Of a stretch of DNA of 44,860 bases, positions 16,185-31,303 are shown piece after piece. Position numbers and translations under genes: made by a program. Location of the stretch: NCBI GenBank assembly GCA_016124315.1, contig WGNW01000061.1, positions 1-44,860 on the forward strand, in the 5' to 3' direction. This DNA is from Alphaproteobacteria bacterium (lineage in GTDB: Bacteria > Pseudomonadota > Alphaproteobacteria > SMXS01). The notes beneath the pieces were generated by a model. It saw only the letters and a list, made by a program, of their open reading frames with translations. It ran no database searches and had not been told where the DNA came from. Every line of letters begins with the position of its first letter. Within the stretch, counting starts at the first letter, position 1.

Positions 16185-16745
16185 TCAGGCGGCCTCCTCG
16201 ATCAGCACCGCCGCCGCGCGCCGCGCCTGACGGGCTGCGATCGGCGCGCCGAACTCGTGAGCCACGGCGATCGCTCCCTCGTGGAGGAGGAGCATCTGCT
16301 GCGCCACGCCGCGCGGTTCCTTGAGCCGGGCCGCCTGGGCGGTCTCCAGCAGCAGGTCGAAGACGGCCCGCTTCTGGGCGGCCGCCGCCGCGTGCACCGG
16401 ATGGGAGACGGCGCCGAATTCGGCGGCAGCCTTGAGGAACAGGCAGCCGTTGAACGCCTCGCCCGCGAACCATTCCTCCAGCGCGTCGAACACCGCCAGC
16501 AGCCGGTCGGCCGGCTCCTCGGCCAGGGCGTCGATCCGATCGCGCAGCCAGGCGACGTAGCGCTCGCCGTTGCGTTCGACGGCGGCGACGATCAGGTCGT
16601 CCTTTGAGCGGAAATGATTGTAGAGGGTCATCTTGGCGACGCCGGCTTCGGCCAGGATGGTGTCGATGCCGGTGGCGTGGAAGCCGTCGCGGTCGAACAG
16701 GGCGGCGGCGGTCTCGACCAGGTGGTCTCGCTTGGGACTGGGCAT
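16185..16745 (-). CDS. TetR/AcrR family transcriptional regulator
   Basis: A 186-residue repressor. The N-terminal helix-turn-helix spans about residues 8-52: LVETAAALFDRDGFHATGID then TILAEAGVAKMTLYNHFRSK, a standard TetR recognition helix. The C-terminal ligand domain has a Cys (NGCLFLKAAAEF) and an Ala-rich helix end typical of the YcdC/LmrA-like group. The ligand is not evident. An operator-like array of ACAG/CTGT dyads stands directly upstream of its start, so it probably represses itself. The nearest other gene is the convergent SDR at 14980-15891, 293 bases away, while VapC/VapB lie upstream on the same strand, so the targets beyond itself are unclear. Confidence 0.93.
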   Translation of the reverse strand: MPSPKRDHLVETAAALFDRDGFHATGIDTILAEAGVAKMTLYNHFRSKDDLIVAAVERNGERYVAWLRDRIDALAEEPADRLLAVFDALEEWFAGEAFNGCLFLKAAAEFGAVSHPVHAAAAAQKRAVFDLLLETAQAARLKEPRGVAQQMLLLHEGAIAVAHEFGAPIAARQARRAAAVLIEEAA

Positions 16746-16756
16746 GGCTCGATCAG

Positions 16757-16795
16757 TATAAACAGGTCTGTATACAGGAGATAGGTTCCTCCTGT
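16757..16795. promoter_or_regulatory. TetR operator candidate with phased ACAG/CTGT dyads
   Basis: ACAG (16762), CTGT (16768) and ACAG (16774) recur every 6 bases, forming the imperfect 20-bp dyad at 16757-16776 and the perfect 10-mer CTGTATACAG (16768-16777). A second perfect dyad, ACAGGAG (16774-16780) with CTCCTGT (16789-16795), overlaps it. The array lies 12-50 bases before the TetR start codon. Confidence 0.6.
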
Positions 16796-16815
16796 CTCGG
16801 TTTCAACGGCTGCTC

Positions 16816-17181
16816 CTAGAGCCGATAGGGGATACGGACCTCAGGTGCGTCCACCGGAAAATCCCGCACGTTGCGCGTAACCAGCAGCGCCTGCTGAACG
16901 CGCGCGGTCGCCCAGATGACGGCGTCGGACAACCGGATCCGGTGGGCTCGTCGGATGTCGACGGCGGTCTCGGCCACCGGCGCGCTCAGCGGCACGATCT
17001 CGAACCGGCCCAGGAAGCGGCGCACTGCCGCGTCGTCCGCGCCGGGAGCGGCGCCGACGAGCACCTCTATCCAGGTGATGACGCTGACGAGGCGCGAGTC
17101 GAAGCGCCGCAGTTCCCGGCGCGCGGGTTCGATGCCGTTCAGGAAGTCGATCAGGATGTTGGTGTCGAAGACCGCCTTCAC
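16816..17181 (-). CDS. vapC: VapC-type PIN domain ribonuclease toxin
   Basis: A 121-residue PIN protein. The acidic catalytic set is visible: Asp6 in VFDTNILIDFL, Glu39 in TWIEVLVG, Asp86 in RLSDAVIWATA and Asp107 in TRNVRDFPVD. These bind Mg2+/Mn2+ and cut RNA, usually tRNA or rRNA, in known VapC proteins. GTG at 17181 is the start: it overlaps the antitoxin stop by 4 bases (GTGA), as usual for these pairs. A longer frame to 17244 lies inside the antitoxin gene. The length is close to the family norm and no catalytic residue is missing, so it should be active. Confidence 0.9.
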   Translation of the reverse strand: MKAVFDTNILIDFLNGIEPARRELRRFDSRLVSVITWIEVLVGAAPGADDAAVRRFLGRFEIVPLSAPVAETAVDIRRAHRIRLSDAVIWATARVQQALLVTRNVRDFPVDAPEVRIPYRL

Positions 17182-17399
17182 TCGGACCACTCGCCGCGCA
17201 GGCGGTCCTGATAGGCGAGGCCGTCCTCGCTGCGCCCGCGCCACAGGCCGAAGGCGGCGTCCGGATCGCTGACCCCGTGGCGCGTGAGGTACTCCCGGAC
17301 CGCCCGGCGCACGGCTTCGGCGCGGGAAATGCCTTCCCGCTGGGTCAGCGCCGCAAGCTCGGCGATCTCCCGTTCACCCAACTCGATGATCGTCCTCAT
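17178..17399 (-). CDS. vapB: VapB-type ribbon-helix-helix antitoxin
   Basis: A 73-residue protein. The first 40 residues (MRTIIELGEREIAELAALTQ then REGISRAEAVRRAVREYL) form a ribbon-helix-helix DNA-binding unit: a short strand RTIIEL followed by two helices. The C-terminal tail, with FGLWRGRSEDGLAYQDRLRG and EW, is the part expected to wrap around and block VapC. It precedes VapC with a 4-base overlap. As in other vapBC pairs it probably binds its own promoter; an AT-rich stretch at 17400-17430 with ATCAT/ATGAT repeats (17400-17430) could be the site. Confidence 0.88.
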   Translation of the reverse strand: MRTIIELGEREIAELAALTQREGISRAEAVRRAVREYLTRHGVSDPDAAFGLWRGRSEDGLAYQDRLRGEWSE

Positions 17400-17525
17400 G
17401 ATCTATCCGTCATCATTAATCGTCATCATATGAAGATTTCCGCCGGACGCAAGCGGCTCGCGCTTGATTTCTCGCGACGCCGGCCTCATGTTCCGCGCGG
17501 CTTTTCCGGGTCGGTTTCTCCCGCC

Positions 17526-18503
17526 ATGAAGGACTACCGTGATCCGGCCGCCCAGCGGCGGCTCGACTTCGCGTTGATGTGGCGCGCGGAAGGCGACTCG
17601 CGCGCCGCGCTCGAGGCGGTGCGCGCCGCCCTCGAGTTGGAGCCGGCATGGCCCGAAGCCCTCTACATGGAGGGCGACCTGCTGGCCGAGGCCGGCGAGA
17701 GCGCGGCGGCGGTCGCGGCGTGGTGCCGCTGTCTCGCCGCCGACCCGGGCGACGTGATGGGCGCCACCATCCGTCTCGCCCAGCTCCGCGCCATCCCCGC
17801 GCCCGAATCCCTGCCCGAGGCCTATGTGCGCACCCTGTTCGACCAGTATGCGGGCCGCTTCGAGGAGTCGCTGGTCGGCCGGCTGGAATACCGCTCGCCC
17901 CAGGCCATGCGCGCGCTCTACGACCGGCTGGGCGGCGGCCCGGTGGCCCGCGTGCTCGACCTGGGCTGCGGCACCGGCCTGTCGGGCGAGGCGTTCCGCG
18001 GCGTCGCCGGCTGGCTGGCGGGTGTCGACCTGTCGCCGGGCATGCTGGCGCAGGCGCGCGCCAAGGGCGTCTACGACGACCTGGCCGAGGCCGAGGCGCT
18101 GGCCTTCCTGCGCGCGCCGGGGCCGCTCTTCGACCTGATCGTCGCCGTCGACATGGTGGTCTATCTCGGCGACCTCGAACCGCTGCTGCGGGCCTGCGCG
18201 GCCCGGCTGGCGCCGGGCGGCCTGCTGCTGCTGTCGGCCCAGCGGACCGAACTGGCCGACTACCTGCTGGGCGCCGATTCCCGCTTCGCCCATTCGCCGG
18301 CCTACCTGGAGCGCGCCGCCGCGGCCTGCGGCCTGTCGCTGGAGGCGGCCGAGCGCAGCGCCTACCGCCTGGAGGGCGGCGCGCCGCTGCCGGGCCAGAT
18401 GATGGCGCTCAGCCGCTCCGGCGGCGTCTGCGACGCCGCGGCAGCGCCGGGGCTGGCGGTGCCGGACCGGCGCGACGACCCGCCCGAATCCGTTCAGGCC
18501 TGA
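17526..18503 (+). CDS. TPR-containing class I methyltransferase
   Basis: A 325-residue protein. The first 90 residues form two or three TPR-like helix pairs (GDSRAALEAVRAALELEPAW, then EAGESAAAVAAWCRCLAADP). A linker with LFDQYAGRFEESLVGRLEYR, common in this family, leads to a Rossmann methyltransferase: SAM motif I is VLDLGCGTGLSG, motif II lies near VDLSPGML, and DLIVAVDMVVYLGD follows. The substrate is unknown; relatives are annotated only as SAM-dependent methyltransferases. The start is uncertain: ATG at 17526 has no clear ribosome site, and an in-frame ATG at 17430 would add 32 arginine-rich residues. It is divergent from vapB. Confidence 0.8.
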   Translation: MKDYRDPAAQRRLDFALMWRAEGDSRAALEAVRAALELEPAWPEALYMEGDLLAEAGESAAAVAAWCRCLAADPGDVMGATIRLAQLRAIPAPESLPEAYVRTLFDQYAGRFEESLVGRLEYRSPQAMRALYDRLGGGPVARVLDLGCGTGLSGEAFRGVAGWLAGVDLSPGMLAQARAKGVYDDLAEAEALAFLRAPGPLFDLIVAVDMVVYLGDLEPLLRACAARLAPGGLLLLSAQRTELADYLLGADSRFAHSPAYLERAAAACGLSLEAAERSAYRLEGGAPLPGQMMALSRSGGVCDAAAAPGLAVPDRRDDPPESVQA

Positions 18504-18658
18504 GCCCTTCGATTCTCTGGCACCCAGGGTGTTGATGCGGCGCGGCGGGCGGCCTATCTGTGGGCGGCGCGGCCCTTCCGGCCGCCGCGCCGGCGCCCTC
18601 GACGAACGGGCCGCCAAGCCGTTATAAAGCCGGCCAGCAGATCAACAGGAGTATCGCC

Positions 18659-20341
18659 GTGGCTTCCTACCAGTATGTCTATGTGATGAAGGGCCTGTCC
18701 AAGACCTATCCGGGCGGGCGGACGGTCATCAAGGACATCACCCTGCAGTTCCTGCCGGGCGCGAAGATCGGCGTGCTGGGCGTCAACGGCGCCGGCAAGT
18801 CCACCCTGCTGAAGATCATGGCCGGCAAGGACAAGGACTATCAGGGCGAGGCCTGGGCCGCCGACGGCATCCAGGTCGGCTACCTGGAGCAGGAGCCGAC
18901 CCTCGACCCGGCCAAGGACGTGTTCGGCAACGTCATGGACGGCGTCCACAAGGTGCAGTCGCTGGTGGACGAGTTCAATGAGGTCACCGGCAAGCTGGGC
19001 GACGAGATGTCCGACGAGGAGATGGCCGCCCTCTACGAGCGCATGGGCGAACTGCAGGAGAAGATCGACGCCGTCGACGGCTGGAGCCTGGACCGCCAAG
19101 TGGAGATCGCCATGGACGCGCTGCGCTGCCCGCCGGGCGACGCCGACGTGAGCACGCTGTCGGGCGGCGAGCGGCGCCGGGTGGCGCTGGCGCGCCTGCT
19201 GCTGGAGAAGCCTGACATGCTGCTGCTCGACGAGCCGACCAACCATCTGGACGCCGAGAGCGTGGCCTGGTTGGAGAACTACCTGGCCAACTATGCCGGC
19301 ACCGTGCTGATGGTCACCCATGACCGCTACTTCCTCGACAACGTCACCGGCTGGATCCTGGAGCTCGACCGCGGCCGCGGCATCCCCTACGAGGGCAACT
19401 ATTCCAACTGGCTGGTCCAGAAGCAGAAGCGGCTGGAGCAGGAAGGCCGCGAGGATGCTTCCCGCCAGAAGGCGCTGGCCGAGGAGCTGGACTGGGTGCG
19501 CCAGTCGCCCAAGGCGCGCCAGGCCAAGTCAAAGGCCCGCCTCAAGGCCTACGAGCAGATGCTGGAGAAGGCCAACGAGCGGCAGTCGGCCGGCTCCGCC
19601 CGCATCGTCATCCCGCCCGGGCCGCGCCTGGGCAACGTGGTGATCGAGGCCAAGGGCATCTCCAAGGCCTATGGCGACCGGCTGCTGATCGACGACCTCA
19701 GCTTCCTGATGCCGCCCGGCGCCGTGGTCGGCGTGATCGGCCCCAACGGCGCCGGCAAGACCACCCTGTTCCGCATGATCACCGGCCAGGAGCAGCCCGA
19801 CACCGGCTCGTTCAAGGTAGGCGAGACGGTGAAGCTGGGCTATGTGGACCAGTCGCGCGACACGCTCGATCCCAACAAGAACGTCTGGGAGGAGATCTCC
19901 GGCGGCGTCGACGTGCTGCACCTGGGCAAGGTGGACGTGCAGAGCCGCGCCTATGTGGGCGCCTTCAACTTCAAGGGGCCCGACCAGCAGAAGAAGGTGG
20001 GCGTGCTTTCGGGCGGCGAGCGCAACCGGGTGCATCTCGCCAAGATGCTGAAGGAGGGCGCCAACCTGCTGATGCTCGACGAGCCCACCAACGATCTGGA
20101 CGTGGACACGCTGCGGGCGCTGGAGGAGGCGCTCGAGGAGTTCGCCGGCTGCGCCATCATCATCAGCCACGACCGCTGGTTCCTCGACCGCATCTGCACT
20201 CACATCATCGCCTACGAGGGCGACAGCCAGGTGGTGTGGTTCGAAGGCAACTACCAGGACTATGAGGCCGACCGCAAGCGCCGCCTCGGCAGCGAGGCCG
20301 AGCAGCCCCACCGCATCCGCTACAAGAAGTTCGCGGCGTAG
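18659..20341 (+). CDS. ettA: Energy-dependent translational throttle protein EttA
   Basis: A 560-residue ABC-F ATPase, the usual EttA length. Domain 1 has Walker [10 protein letters not shown], signature [15 protein letters not shown] and Walker [12 protein letters not shown]. Domain 2 has [24 protein letters not shown] and [11 protein letters not shown]. Between them lies the charged linker that reaches the ribosomal P site (about 250-320, with [20 protein letters not shown]). There are no membrane spans, as expected for ABC-F. EttA gates entry of 70S ribosomes into elongation according to the ADP/ATP ratio. GTG at 18659 is the start, with AGGAG 6 bases before it; the protein then begins [15 protein letters not shown], as in known EttA. 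It converges on mlaA. Confidence 0.95.
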   Translation: MASYQYVYVMKGLSKTYPGGRTVIKDITLQFLPGAKIGVLGVNGAGKSTLLKIMAGKDKDYQGEAWAADGIQVGYLEQEPTLDPAKDVFGNVMDGVHKVQSLVDEFNEVTGKLGDEMSDEEMAALYERMGELQEKIDAVDGWSLDRQVEIAMDALRCPPGDADVSTLSGGERRRVALARLLLEKPDMLLLDEPTNHLDAESVAWLENYLANYAGTVLMVTHDRYFLDNVTGWILELDRGRGIPYEGNYSNWLVQKQKRLEQEGREDASRQKALAEELDWVRQSPKARQAKSKARLKAYEQMLEKANERQSAGSARIVIPPGPRLGNVVIEAKGISKAYGDRLLIDDLSFLMPPGAVVGVIGPNGAGKTTLFRMITGQEQPDTGSFKVGETVKLGYVDQSRDTLDPNKNVWEEISGGVDVLHLGKVDVQSRAYVGAFNFKGPDQQKKVGVLSGGERNRVHLAKMLKEGANLLMLDEPTNDLDVDTLRALEEALEEFAGCAIIISHDRWFLDRICTHIIAYEGDSQVVWFEGNYQDYEADRKRRLGSEAEQPHRIRYKKFAA

Positions 20342-20359
20342 CGGCGGCGGAAACTCCGC

Positions 20360-21169
20360 CTACTTGTCCATGTCGTCGAAGTCCTGGTAGTCCTCGAAGC
20401 CGCCCTTGCCGTTCTCGTCGGGCGGGGCGCCGTTGCGGATCTCGGCGCGGCGGTTCTGGCGATAGGCGCTGCGCACCGTCGCGTAATAGTCGAGGGACTC
20501 GCGGCGAAGCTGTTCGACGGTGTCCAGGTTGCGGGCGCGCAGGTCGATGCCGGTCAGCAGGAGACGGCCCAGTTCCAACCCGCTCACATTGGCCTGGTTG
20601 AGGCCGATGGTGACGGGATCGCCGAAGGTGTCGCCCAGCAGCCCGAACCCGTCGCGCACGTTCGAGGGTCCCAGCACCGGCAATACCAGATACGGACCCT
20701 CGCCGATGCCCCAGACCGCGAAGGTCTGGCCGAAATCCTCGGTGTGGCGGGGCATGCCGGCGTCGGTCGCCACGTCGAACAGGCCGCCGACGCCGAAGGT
20801 GCTGTTGGCCAGGAAGCGGCCGAAGGTGGTGGACGCCCTGTCCGGTTCTCCCTGCAGCAGATCGTTCACGAAGGTCAGCGGCTCGTCGAGGTTGTGCAGG
20901 AAGACGGTGATCCGCTCCTCCACGAAGTCGGGCAGGATGAAATGGTAGAGCTGCGCGATCGGCTTGATCAGCACCTTGTCCAGCGCGTCGTTGAAGCTGA
21001 AGATCGCGCGGTTGGTGGGTTCGAGCGGATCGTTCAATTGCTCGAACTCGGCCTTGGCCGCCGGGTCGGTCGGAACGGTGGCGCAGCCGGCCAGCATCGT
21101 CACGCCGAGGGCGACGATCGGAATGAACAGACGGAAGACGATGCGGTCGGGAAAGCGGGGCGTTGCCAC
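20360..21169 (-). CDS. mlaA: MlaA (VacJ) phospholipid-transport lipoprotein
   Basis: A 269-residue outer-membrane lipoprotein. The signal peptide (VFRLFIPIVALGVTMLAGC) ends in a lipobox LAGC. The core carries the family hallmark DPLEPTNRAIFSFNDALDKV and the later ANSTFGVGGLFDVAT and GEGPYLVLPVLGPSNVRDG segments. MlaA forms the outer-membrane ring of the Mla pathway that returns misplaced phospholipids from the outer leaflet. GTG at 21169 is chosen, with CGGAGA about 10 bases before it; the ATG at 21247 would put some 26 odd residues before the signal peptide. The acidic C-terminus (DENGKGGFEDYQDFDDMDK) is a local extension. The rest of the mla operon is not here. Confidence 0.92.
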   Translation of the reverse strand: MATPRFPDRIVFRLFIPIVALGVTMLAGCATVPTDPAAKAEFEQLNDPLEPTNRAIFSFNDALDKVLIKPIAQLYHFILPDFVEERITVFLHNLDEPLTFVNDLLQGEPDRASTTFGRFLANSTFGVGGLFDVATDAGMPRHTEDFGQTFAVWGIGEGPYLVLPVLGPSNVRDGFGLLGDTFGDPVTIGLNQANVSGLELGRLLLTGIDLRARNLDTVEQLRRESLDYYATVRSAYRQNRRAEIRNGAPPDENGKGGFEDYQDFDDMDK

Positions 21170-21284
21170 GGGGGCCGTTCTCCGGCAGACGAAGGATAGG
21201 GTAGGATATTGGCCAAACGGCACCTTATCCCAACAGGTTCCAGCCATGCCAGCGCTTAGGGACGCTTCGCCCTCGGCAAGAACG

Positions 21285-21316
21285 TTGTTGATAACATAAA
21301 GATATCTTTATATATG
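21285..21316 (+). promoter_or_regulatory. Promoter with SahR-type operator upstream of methionine operon
   Basis: ATAAAGATATCTTTAT (21296-21311) is a perfect 16-bp palindrome. It fills the spacer between TTGATA (21288-21293) and TATATG (21311-21316), a 17-base promoter spacing. A bound ArsR-type dimer would block RNA polymerase. From memory this matches the A/T-rich palindromes given for SahR regulators. Confidence 0.65.
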
Positions 21317-21353
21317 CATACGGGTAGAGGATATCTGGGGGTGGCCGGCACGG

Positions 21354-22322
21354 ATGGAAGACTTGCTTGCAGCGCTCAAGGCGGCGGCCGAGCCGACGCG
21401 GCTCCGGCTGCTTTCGCTGCTTGAATACAACGAACTGACGGTGTCGGAGTTGACGCAAATATTGGGCCAGTCGCAGCCGCGCGTCTCGCGGCACCTGAAG
21501 CTGATGGCGGAAGCGGGTCTCGTCGAGCGCTTTTCCGAAGGCACCTGGGCGTTCTACCGGGTGGCGGACCGGCCGCTGGGTCGGACGCTGGTGCGTGCCA
21601 TCGCCGACCTGATCGATGGCGACGATCCGGTGATGGCCCGCGACATGGAGCGCCTCGAGCAGGTCAAGGCGGCCCGCGCCGAGGCGGCGGCCGCCTATTT
21701 CAGCGAGAACGCCGCCATCTGGGACACCATCCGCTCGCTCTACATGCCCGAGGCCGAAGTGGAAAAGGCCATCCTGGAGCTGCTGGGGGGCGGGCCCATC
21801 GGCAAGCTGCTGGACATCGGCACGGGCACGGGCCGCATCCTCAGCATCCTGTCGCCGCAGATCGAGCGGGGCCTCGGCATCGACGCCAACCGGGAGATGC
21901 TGGCGGTGGCGCGGGCGAACCTCGACCTGGCGCAGATCCAGAACTGCCAGGTGCGGCTGGGCGACATGTACCATCTGGGGCTGCCGTCGGCCGAGGTCGA
22001 TCTGGCGGTGATCCATCAGGTGCTGCATTTCGCCGAGGAGCCGTCCACCGCCGTCCAGGAGGCGGCGCGGGTGGTGCGGCCCGACGGCCGGCTGCTGATC
22101 GTCGACTTCGCGCCGCACCAGCTCGAATATCTGCGCACCGAGCATGCCCACCGGCGGCTCGGCTTCGGCGACGACGAGGTCGCCGGCTACTGCCGCGCCG
22201 CGGGGTTCGACGACGTCGCGGTGCGGCATCTGGTCGGCGGCGAGCTCACCGTCACCCTGTGGCTTGCCGGCCGGCGGGAGCGCGGGGCGGTGCCGCTGCA
22301 GCGCGTGGGAGAGAGGGCATGA
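21354..22322 (+). CDS. ArsR-family regulator fused to SAM methyltransferase (SahR-like)
   Basis: A 322-residue two-domain protein. Residues 1-80 are an ArsR winged helix: AAEPTRLRLLSLLEYNELTV, then SQPRVSRHLKLMAEAGLVER as recognition region; no metal-binding cysteine pair is present. Residues about 110-300 form a class I methyltransferase with motif I LLDIGTGTGRILSILS and VDLAVIHQVLHFAEEP. Regulators of this build next to met genes sense S-adenosyl-homocysteine (SahR) and control the methionine cycle. The operon supports this: metF starts within its stop codon (ATGA), and a palindrome lies in its own promoter. Whether the methyltransferase domain acts as an enzyme or only as SAH sensor cannot be told. 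Confidence 0.88.
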   Translation: MEDLLAALKAAAEPTRLRLLSLLEYNELTVSELTQILGQSQPRVSRHLKLMAEAGLVERFSEGTWAFYRVADRPLGRTLVRAIADLIDGDDPVMARDMERLEQVKAARAEAAAAYFSENAAIWDTIRSLYMPEAEVEKAILELLGGGPIGKLLDIGTGTGRILSILSPQIERGLGIDANREMLAVARANLDLAQIQNCQVRLGDMYHLGLPSAEVDLAVIHQVLHFAEEPSTAVQEAARVVRPDGRLLIVDFAPHQLEYLRTEHAHRRLGFGDDEVAGYCRAAGFDDVAVRHLVGGELTVTLWLAGRRERGAVPLQRVGERA

Positions 22323-23239
22323 ACGATCTGGCGGCCAGCATCGACCAGGCGACGGCGTTCTCGCTGCTCGACTGGGACCTGGGCCCGCTCAGCGTGTCGT
22401 TCGAGTTCTTCCCGCCCAGCAGCGAGAAGATGGAGGAGACCCTGTGGCAGGCCATCACCCGGCTGGAGCCGCTGGCGCCCGACTTCGTCTCGGTCACCTA
22501 CGGCGCCGGCGGCACCACCCGCGAGCGCACCCATAACACCGTCATCCGCATCCTGCGCGAGACGTCGCTGACGCCGGCCGCCCATCTCACCTGCGTCGGC
22601 GCCTCGCGCGGCGAGATCGACGACATCGCCCGGCGCTACTGGGACGAGGGCGTGCGCCATCTGGTGGCGTTGCGCGGCGACCCGCCCGACGGCGCCGCCG
22701 GCTACCAGCCCTTCCCGGGCGGCTACGCCTATGCCGCCGACCTGGTGGCCGGCCTCAAGCGCATCGCCGACTTCGACATCTCGGTCGCCGGCTATCCCGA
22801 CGTGCATCCCGCCGCCCCCAGCCCCCAGTTCGACCTGGACTACCTGAAGCGCAAGGTGGACGCCGGCGCCAGCCGGGTGATCACCCAGTACTTCTTCGAT
22901 CCCGCCGCCTTCCTGCGCTTCCGCGACAAGGCGCGGGCGGCGGGCGTCGCCGTGCCCATCGTGCCGGGCATCATGCCGGTGACCAACTTCGCCCAGATCG
23001 CCCGGTTCAGCGCCGGCTGCGGCGCCGTGGTGCCCGACTGGCTGGGCCGTCACTTCCACGGGCTCGACGAGGATCCGGCGACGCGGCGGCTGGTGGCGAG
23101 CGCCATCGTCGCCGAGCAGTGCCGGCAGCTCATCGCCGCCGGCGTGCACGAATTCCACTTCTACACCCTCAACCGCGCGGAGCTGACGGCGGGCATCTGC
23201 CACCTGCTCGGCATGCGGCCTAAGGAGACGGGACAATGA
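22319..23239 (+). CDS. metF: Methylenetetrahydrofolate reductase
   Basis: A 306-residue MetF, the usual bacterial length. It has [17 protein letters not shown] with the catalytic Glu, then [27 protein letters not shown] and the flavin-contacting YPDVHPAA. Late segments are ITQYFFD and [10 protein letters not shown]. It reduces 5,10-methylene-THF to 5-methyl-THF with FAD, feeding the methyl group to the methionine synthase encoded next. Start and stop overlap both neighbours by 4 bases (ATGA). The N-terminus has about 20 extra residues before the conserved core. Confidence 0.95.
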   Translation: MNDLAASIDQATAFSLLDWDLGPLSVSFEFFPPSSEKMEETLWQAITRLEPLAPDFVSVTYGAGGTTRERTHNTVIRILRETSLTPAAHLTCVGASRGEIDDIARRYWDEGVRHLVALRGDPPDGAAGYQPFPGGYAYAADLVAGLKRIADFDISVAGYPDVHPAAPSPQFDLDYLKRKVDAGASRVITQYFFDPAAFLRFRDKARAAGVAVPIVPGIMPVTNFAQIARFSAGCGAVVPDWLGRHFHGLDEDPATRRLVASAIVAEQCRQLIAAGVHEFHFYTLNRAELTAGICHLLGMRPKETGQ

Positions 23240-24296
23240 ACAGGCAAGAGCGTCTCGAGGCGCTGGAGAAGGCGGCGCGCGAGCGCATCCTCGTCATCGA
23301 CGGCGCGTTCGGCACCATGATCCAGGGCTACCGGCTGGACGAGGAGGCCTATCGCGGCGAGCGCTTCAAGGACTGGCCGAAGGACGTGAAGGGCAACAAC
23401 GACCTGATCAACCTCACACAGCCCAGGATCATCCGGGAAATCCACGAGGCCTATCTGGAGGCGGGCGCCGACATCGTCGAGACCAACACCTTCAGCTCCA
23501 CCACCATCGCCCAGGCCGACTACGGCATGGAGGCGCTGGCGGCCGAGATGAACCGGGAGGGCGCGCGTCTCGCCCGCGAGGCGGCCGACGCCTGGACCGC
23601 GCGTACGCCCGACCGGCCGCGCTGGGTGGCGGGCGCCATCGGCCCGACCAACCGCACGGCGAGCCTGTCGCCCGACGTCAACCGGCCCGGCTTCCGCAAC
23701 GTCAGCTTCGACGAGCTGCGCGCCGCCTACGCGGAGGCGACCCGCGCGCTGATCGAGGGCGGCGTCGACCTGATCCTGCTGGAGACCATCTTCGACACGC
23801 TCAACGCCAAGGCGGCGCTGTTCGCCGTCGACGAGGTGTTCGGCGAACTGGACCTGCGGCTGCCGGTGATGATCTCCGGCACCATCACCGACGCGTCGGG
23901 CCGCACCCTGTCGGGCCAGACCACCGAGGCGTTCTGGTATGCCCTGCGCCACGCCAAGCCGTTCAGCATCGGCCTCAACTGCGCGCTGGGGCCGGCGCAG
24001 ATGCGCCAGCACATCGCCGACCTCTCACGGGTCGCCGACACCCGCGTCAGCGCCTATCCCAACGCCGGCCTGCCCAACGAGATGGGCGAGTACGACGAGA
24101 CGCCGGCGATGATGCGCGACCATTTGCGGGAATGGGCCCAGTCGGGCCTGCTCAACGTGGTGGGCGGCTGCTGCGGCACCACGCCCGCGCACATCCGGGC
24201 CATCGCCGAGGCGGTGGAGGGCGTGCCGCCGCGGCCGGTGCCCGAACTCGACCACCGGCTGCGCCTGTCGGGCCTCGAACCCTTCGTCGCCGCCGT

Positions 24297-24300
<4 letters not shown>
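23236..24300 (+). CDS. metH: Methionine synthase, homocysteine-binding part (split MetH)
   Basis: A 354-residue homocysteine S-methyltransferase domain corresponding to the N-terminal module of MetH. It starts with [20 protein letters not shown]. The zinc-binding cysteines are in GLNCALGP and [11 protein letters not shown]. The protein ends at the point where full-length MetH would enter the folate domain. The next gene starts inside its stop codon and encodes the remaining domains, so the complete enzyme is a two-subunit MetH. Such splits are known in Alphaproteobacteria. There is no sign of a frameshift error: both parts have clean ends and the ATGA overlap is of the same kind as at the other operon junctions. 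Confidence 0.93.
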
Positions 24301-26933
<2,633 letters not shown>

Positions 26934-27245
26934 GACGGGCTGCGGCGACGTCGCCCCCGACACCCCGCCGGACGGTCGTGCGGCTGCGCCAAGCGCTTGA
27001 TCACATTGACGGTTCGATCCAGCGACGCTGGCGCCCAGCCGCCGGCGCGGCGCCGCTTGCAACGGGCCGTCCGACGGTGGACGGGAGCGTCCCCGGCGAG
27101 GTATTCACGTAGTTCTTCGGTGAAATACGATAAGGCGCCAACACTGGCGCCGCGTTACCAGCACGCGTGATGCTTGATCATTACTGCGCCGACAAGGCGT
27201 TGGTCTCTCTCACTTTTGAGAACAGGTTTCAAATACTCCTTGTTT
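26934..27245. other. Intergenic region between metH and cspA
   Basis: No gene is supported here. A short hairpin GGCGCCA-ACAC-TGGCGCC stands at 27134-27151 without a T-tract; it may help end the met transcript. Base composition drops from GC-rich to mixed after about 27100, as in many cold-shock promoter regions. Confidence 0.4.
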
Positions 27246-27275
27246 TTGCAAGCATTGCCGGGTACCACATATAAT
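27246..27275 (+). promoter_or_regulatory. Probable promoter of cspA-like gene
   Basis: TTGCAA (27246-27251) and a perfect TATAAT (27270-27275) are separated by 18 bases. Transcription would start near 27282, giving a leader of about 93 bases before the cold-shock gene. TTGACA at 27306-27311 has no matching -10. Confidence 0.55.
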
Positions 27276-27374
27276 GCAGGTGAGCATGTGTCCAGAGTCG
27301 TCCGATTGACATCCAATGCACGCTCGGCATGTCGAGCCTGCCAAGGGCTAACGTGAGTGTGCTGAGGACTTTCA

Positions 27375-27577
27375 ATGGCTACTGGTACCGTCAAGTGGTT
27401 CAACAAGACCAAGGGCTACGGCTTCATCGCCCCTGACACGGGCGGCAAGGACGTTTTCGTTCACATCACCGCCGTCGAACGGGCGGGGCTGGGGGACCTG
27501 CGCGAAGGCCAGAAGGTCGCCTTCGAACTGGTGCCCGGGCGCGACGGACGCACCGCCGCCGACCAGCTTCAGGCCGT

Positions 27578-27581
<4 letters not shown>
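27375..27581 (+). CDS. Cold-shock protein, CspA family
   Basis: A 68-residue single cold-shock domain. RNP1 is KGYGFIAP and RNP2 is DVFVHI, both with the aromatic residues that stack on single-stranded RNA or DNA. The start [20 protein letters not shown] is the family norm. It acts as an RNA chaperone. Its leader of roughly 90 bases and AT-rich upstream region fit temperature-dependent control, though no structure was checked. Its TAG stop overlaps the stop codon of the convergent oxoprolinase gene by 4 bases, so the two transcripts must run into each other. Confidence 0.95.
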
Positions 27582-31156
<3,575 letters not shown>

Positions 31157-31249
31157 GCAGGGCGGCCGCTCCCTCTCCCATCGTCGGTGCGGCGACCACC
31201 ATAGGCGGATGGCCTGGCATTGACACGAGGAAGTCCGGCGCGGCGCGCA

Positions 31250-31283
31250 AAAGAAAACGGGCGAGGAAGGATCCTCGCCCGTT
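31250..31283 (-). terminator. Rho-independent terminator of DUF1236-like gene
   Basis: Read on the - strand, a perfect 12-bp stem (31256-31267 with 31272-31283, loop of 4) is followed by TTTTCTTTT. It begins 20 bases after the stop codon at 31304. The + strand lacks a T-tract, so it works in one direction. Confidence 0.88.
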
Positions 31284-31303
31284 CTCCCAGATTTGGCAGC
31301 GGA

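Noticed and set aside
27005-27035. GGTTCGATCC, like a tRNA T-arm
   Set aside because: The flanking bases do not pair as a T-stem and no anticodon or D arm is nearby.
27155-27412. 85-codon - strand frame over the cspA leader
   Set aside because: Overlaps the promoter, leader and start of the cold-shock gene; no protein pattern.
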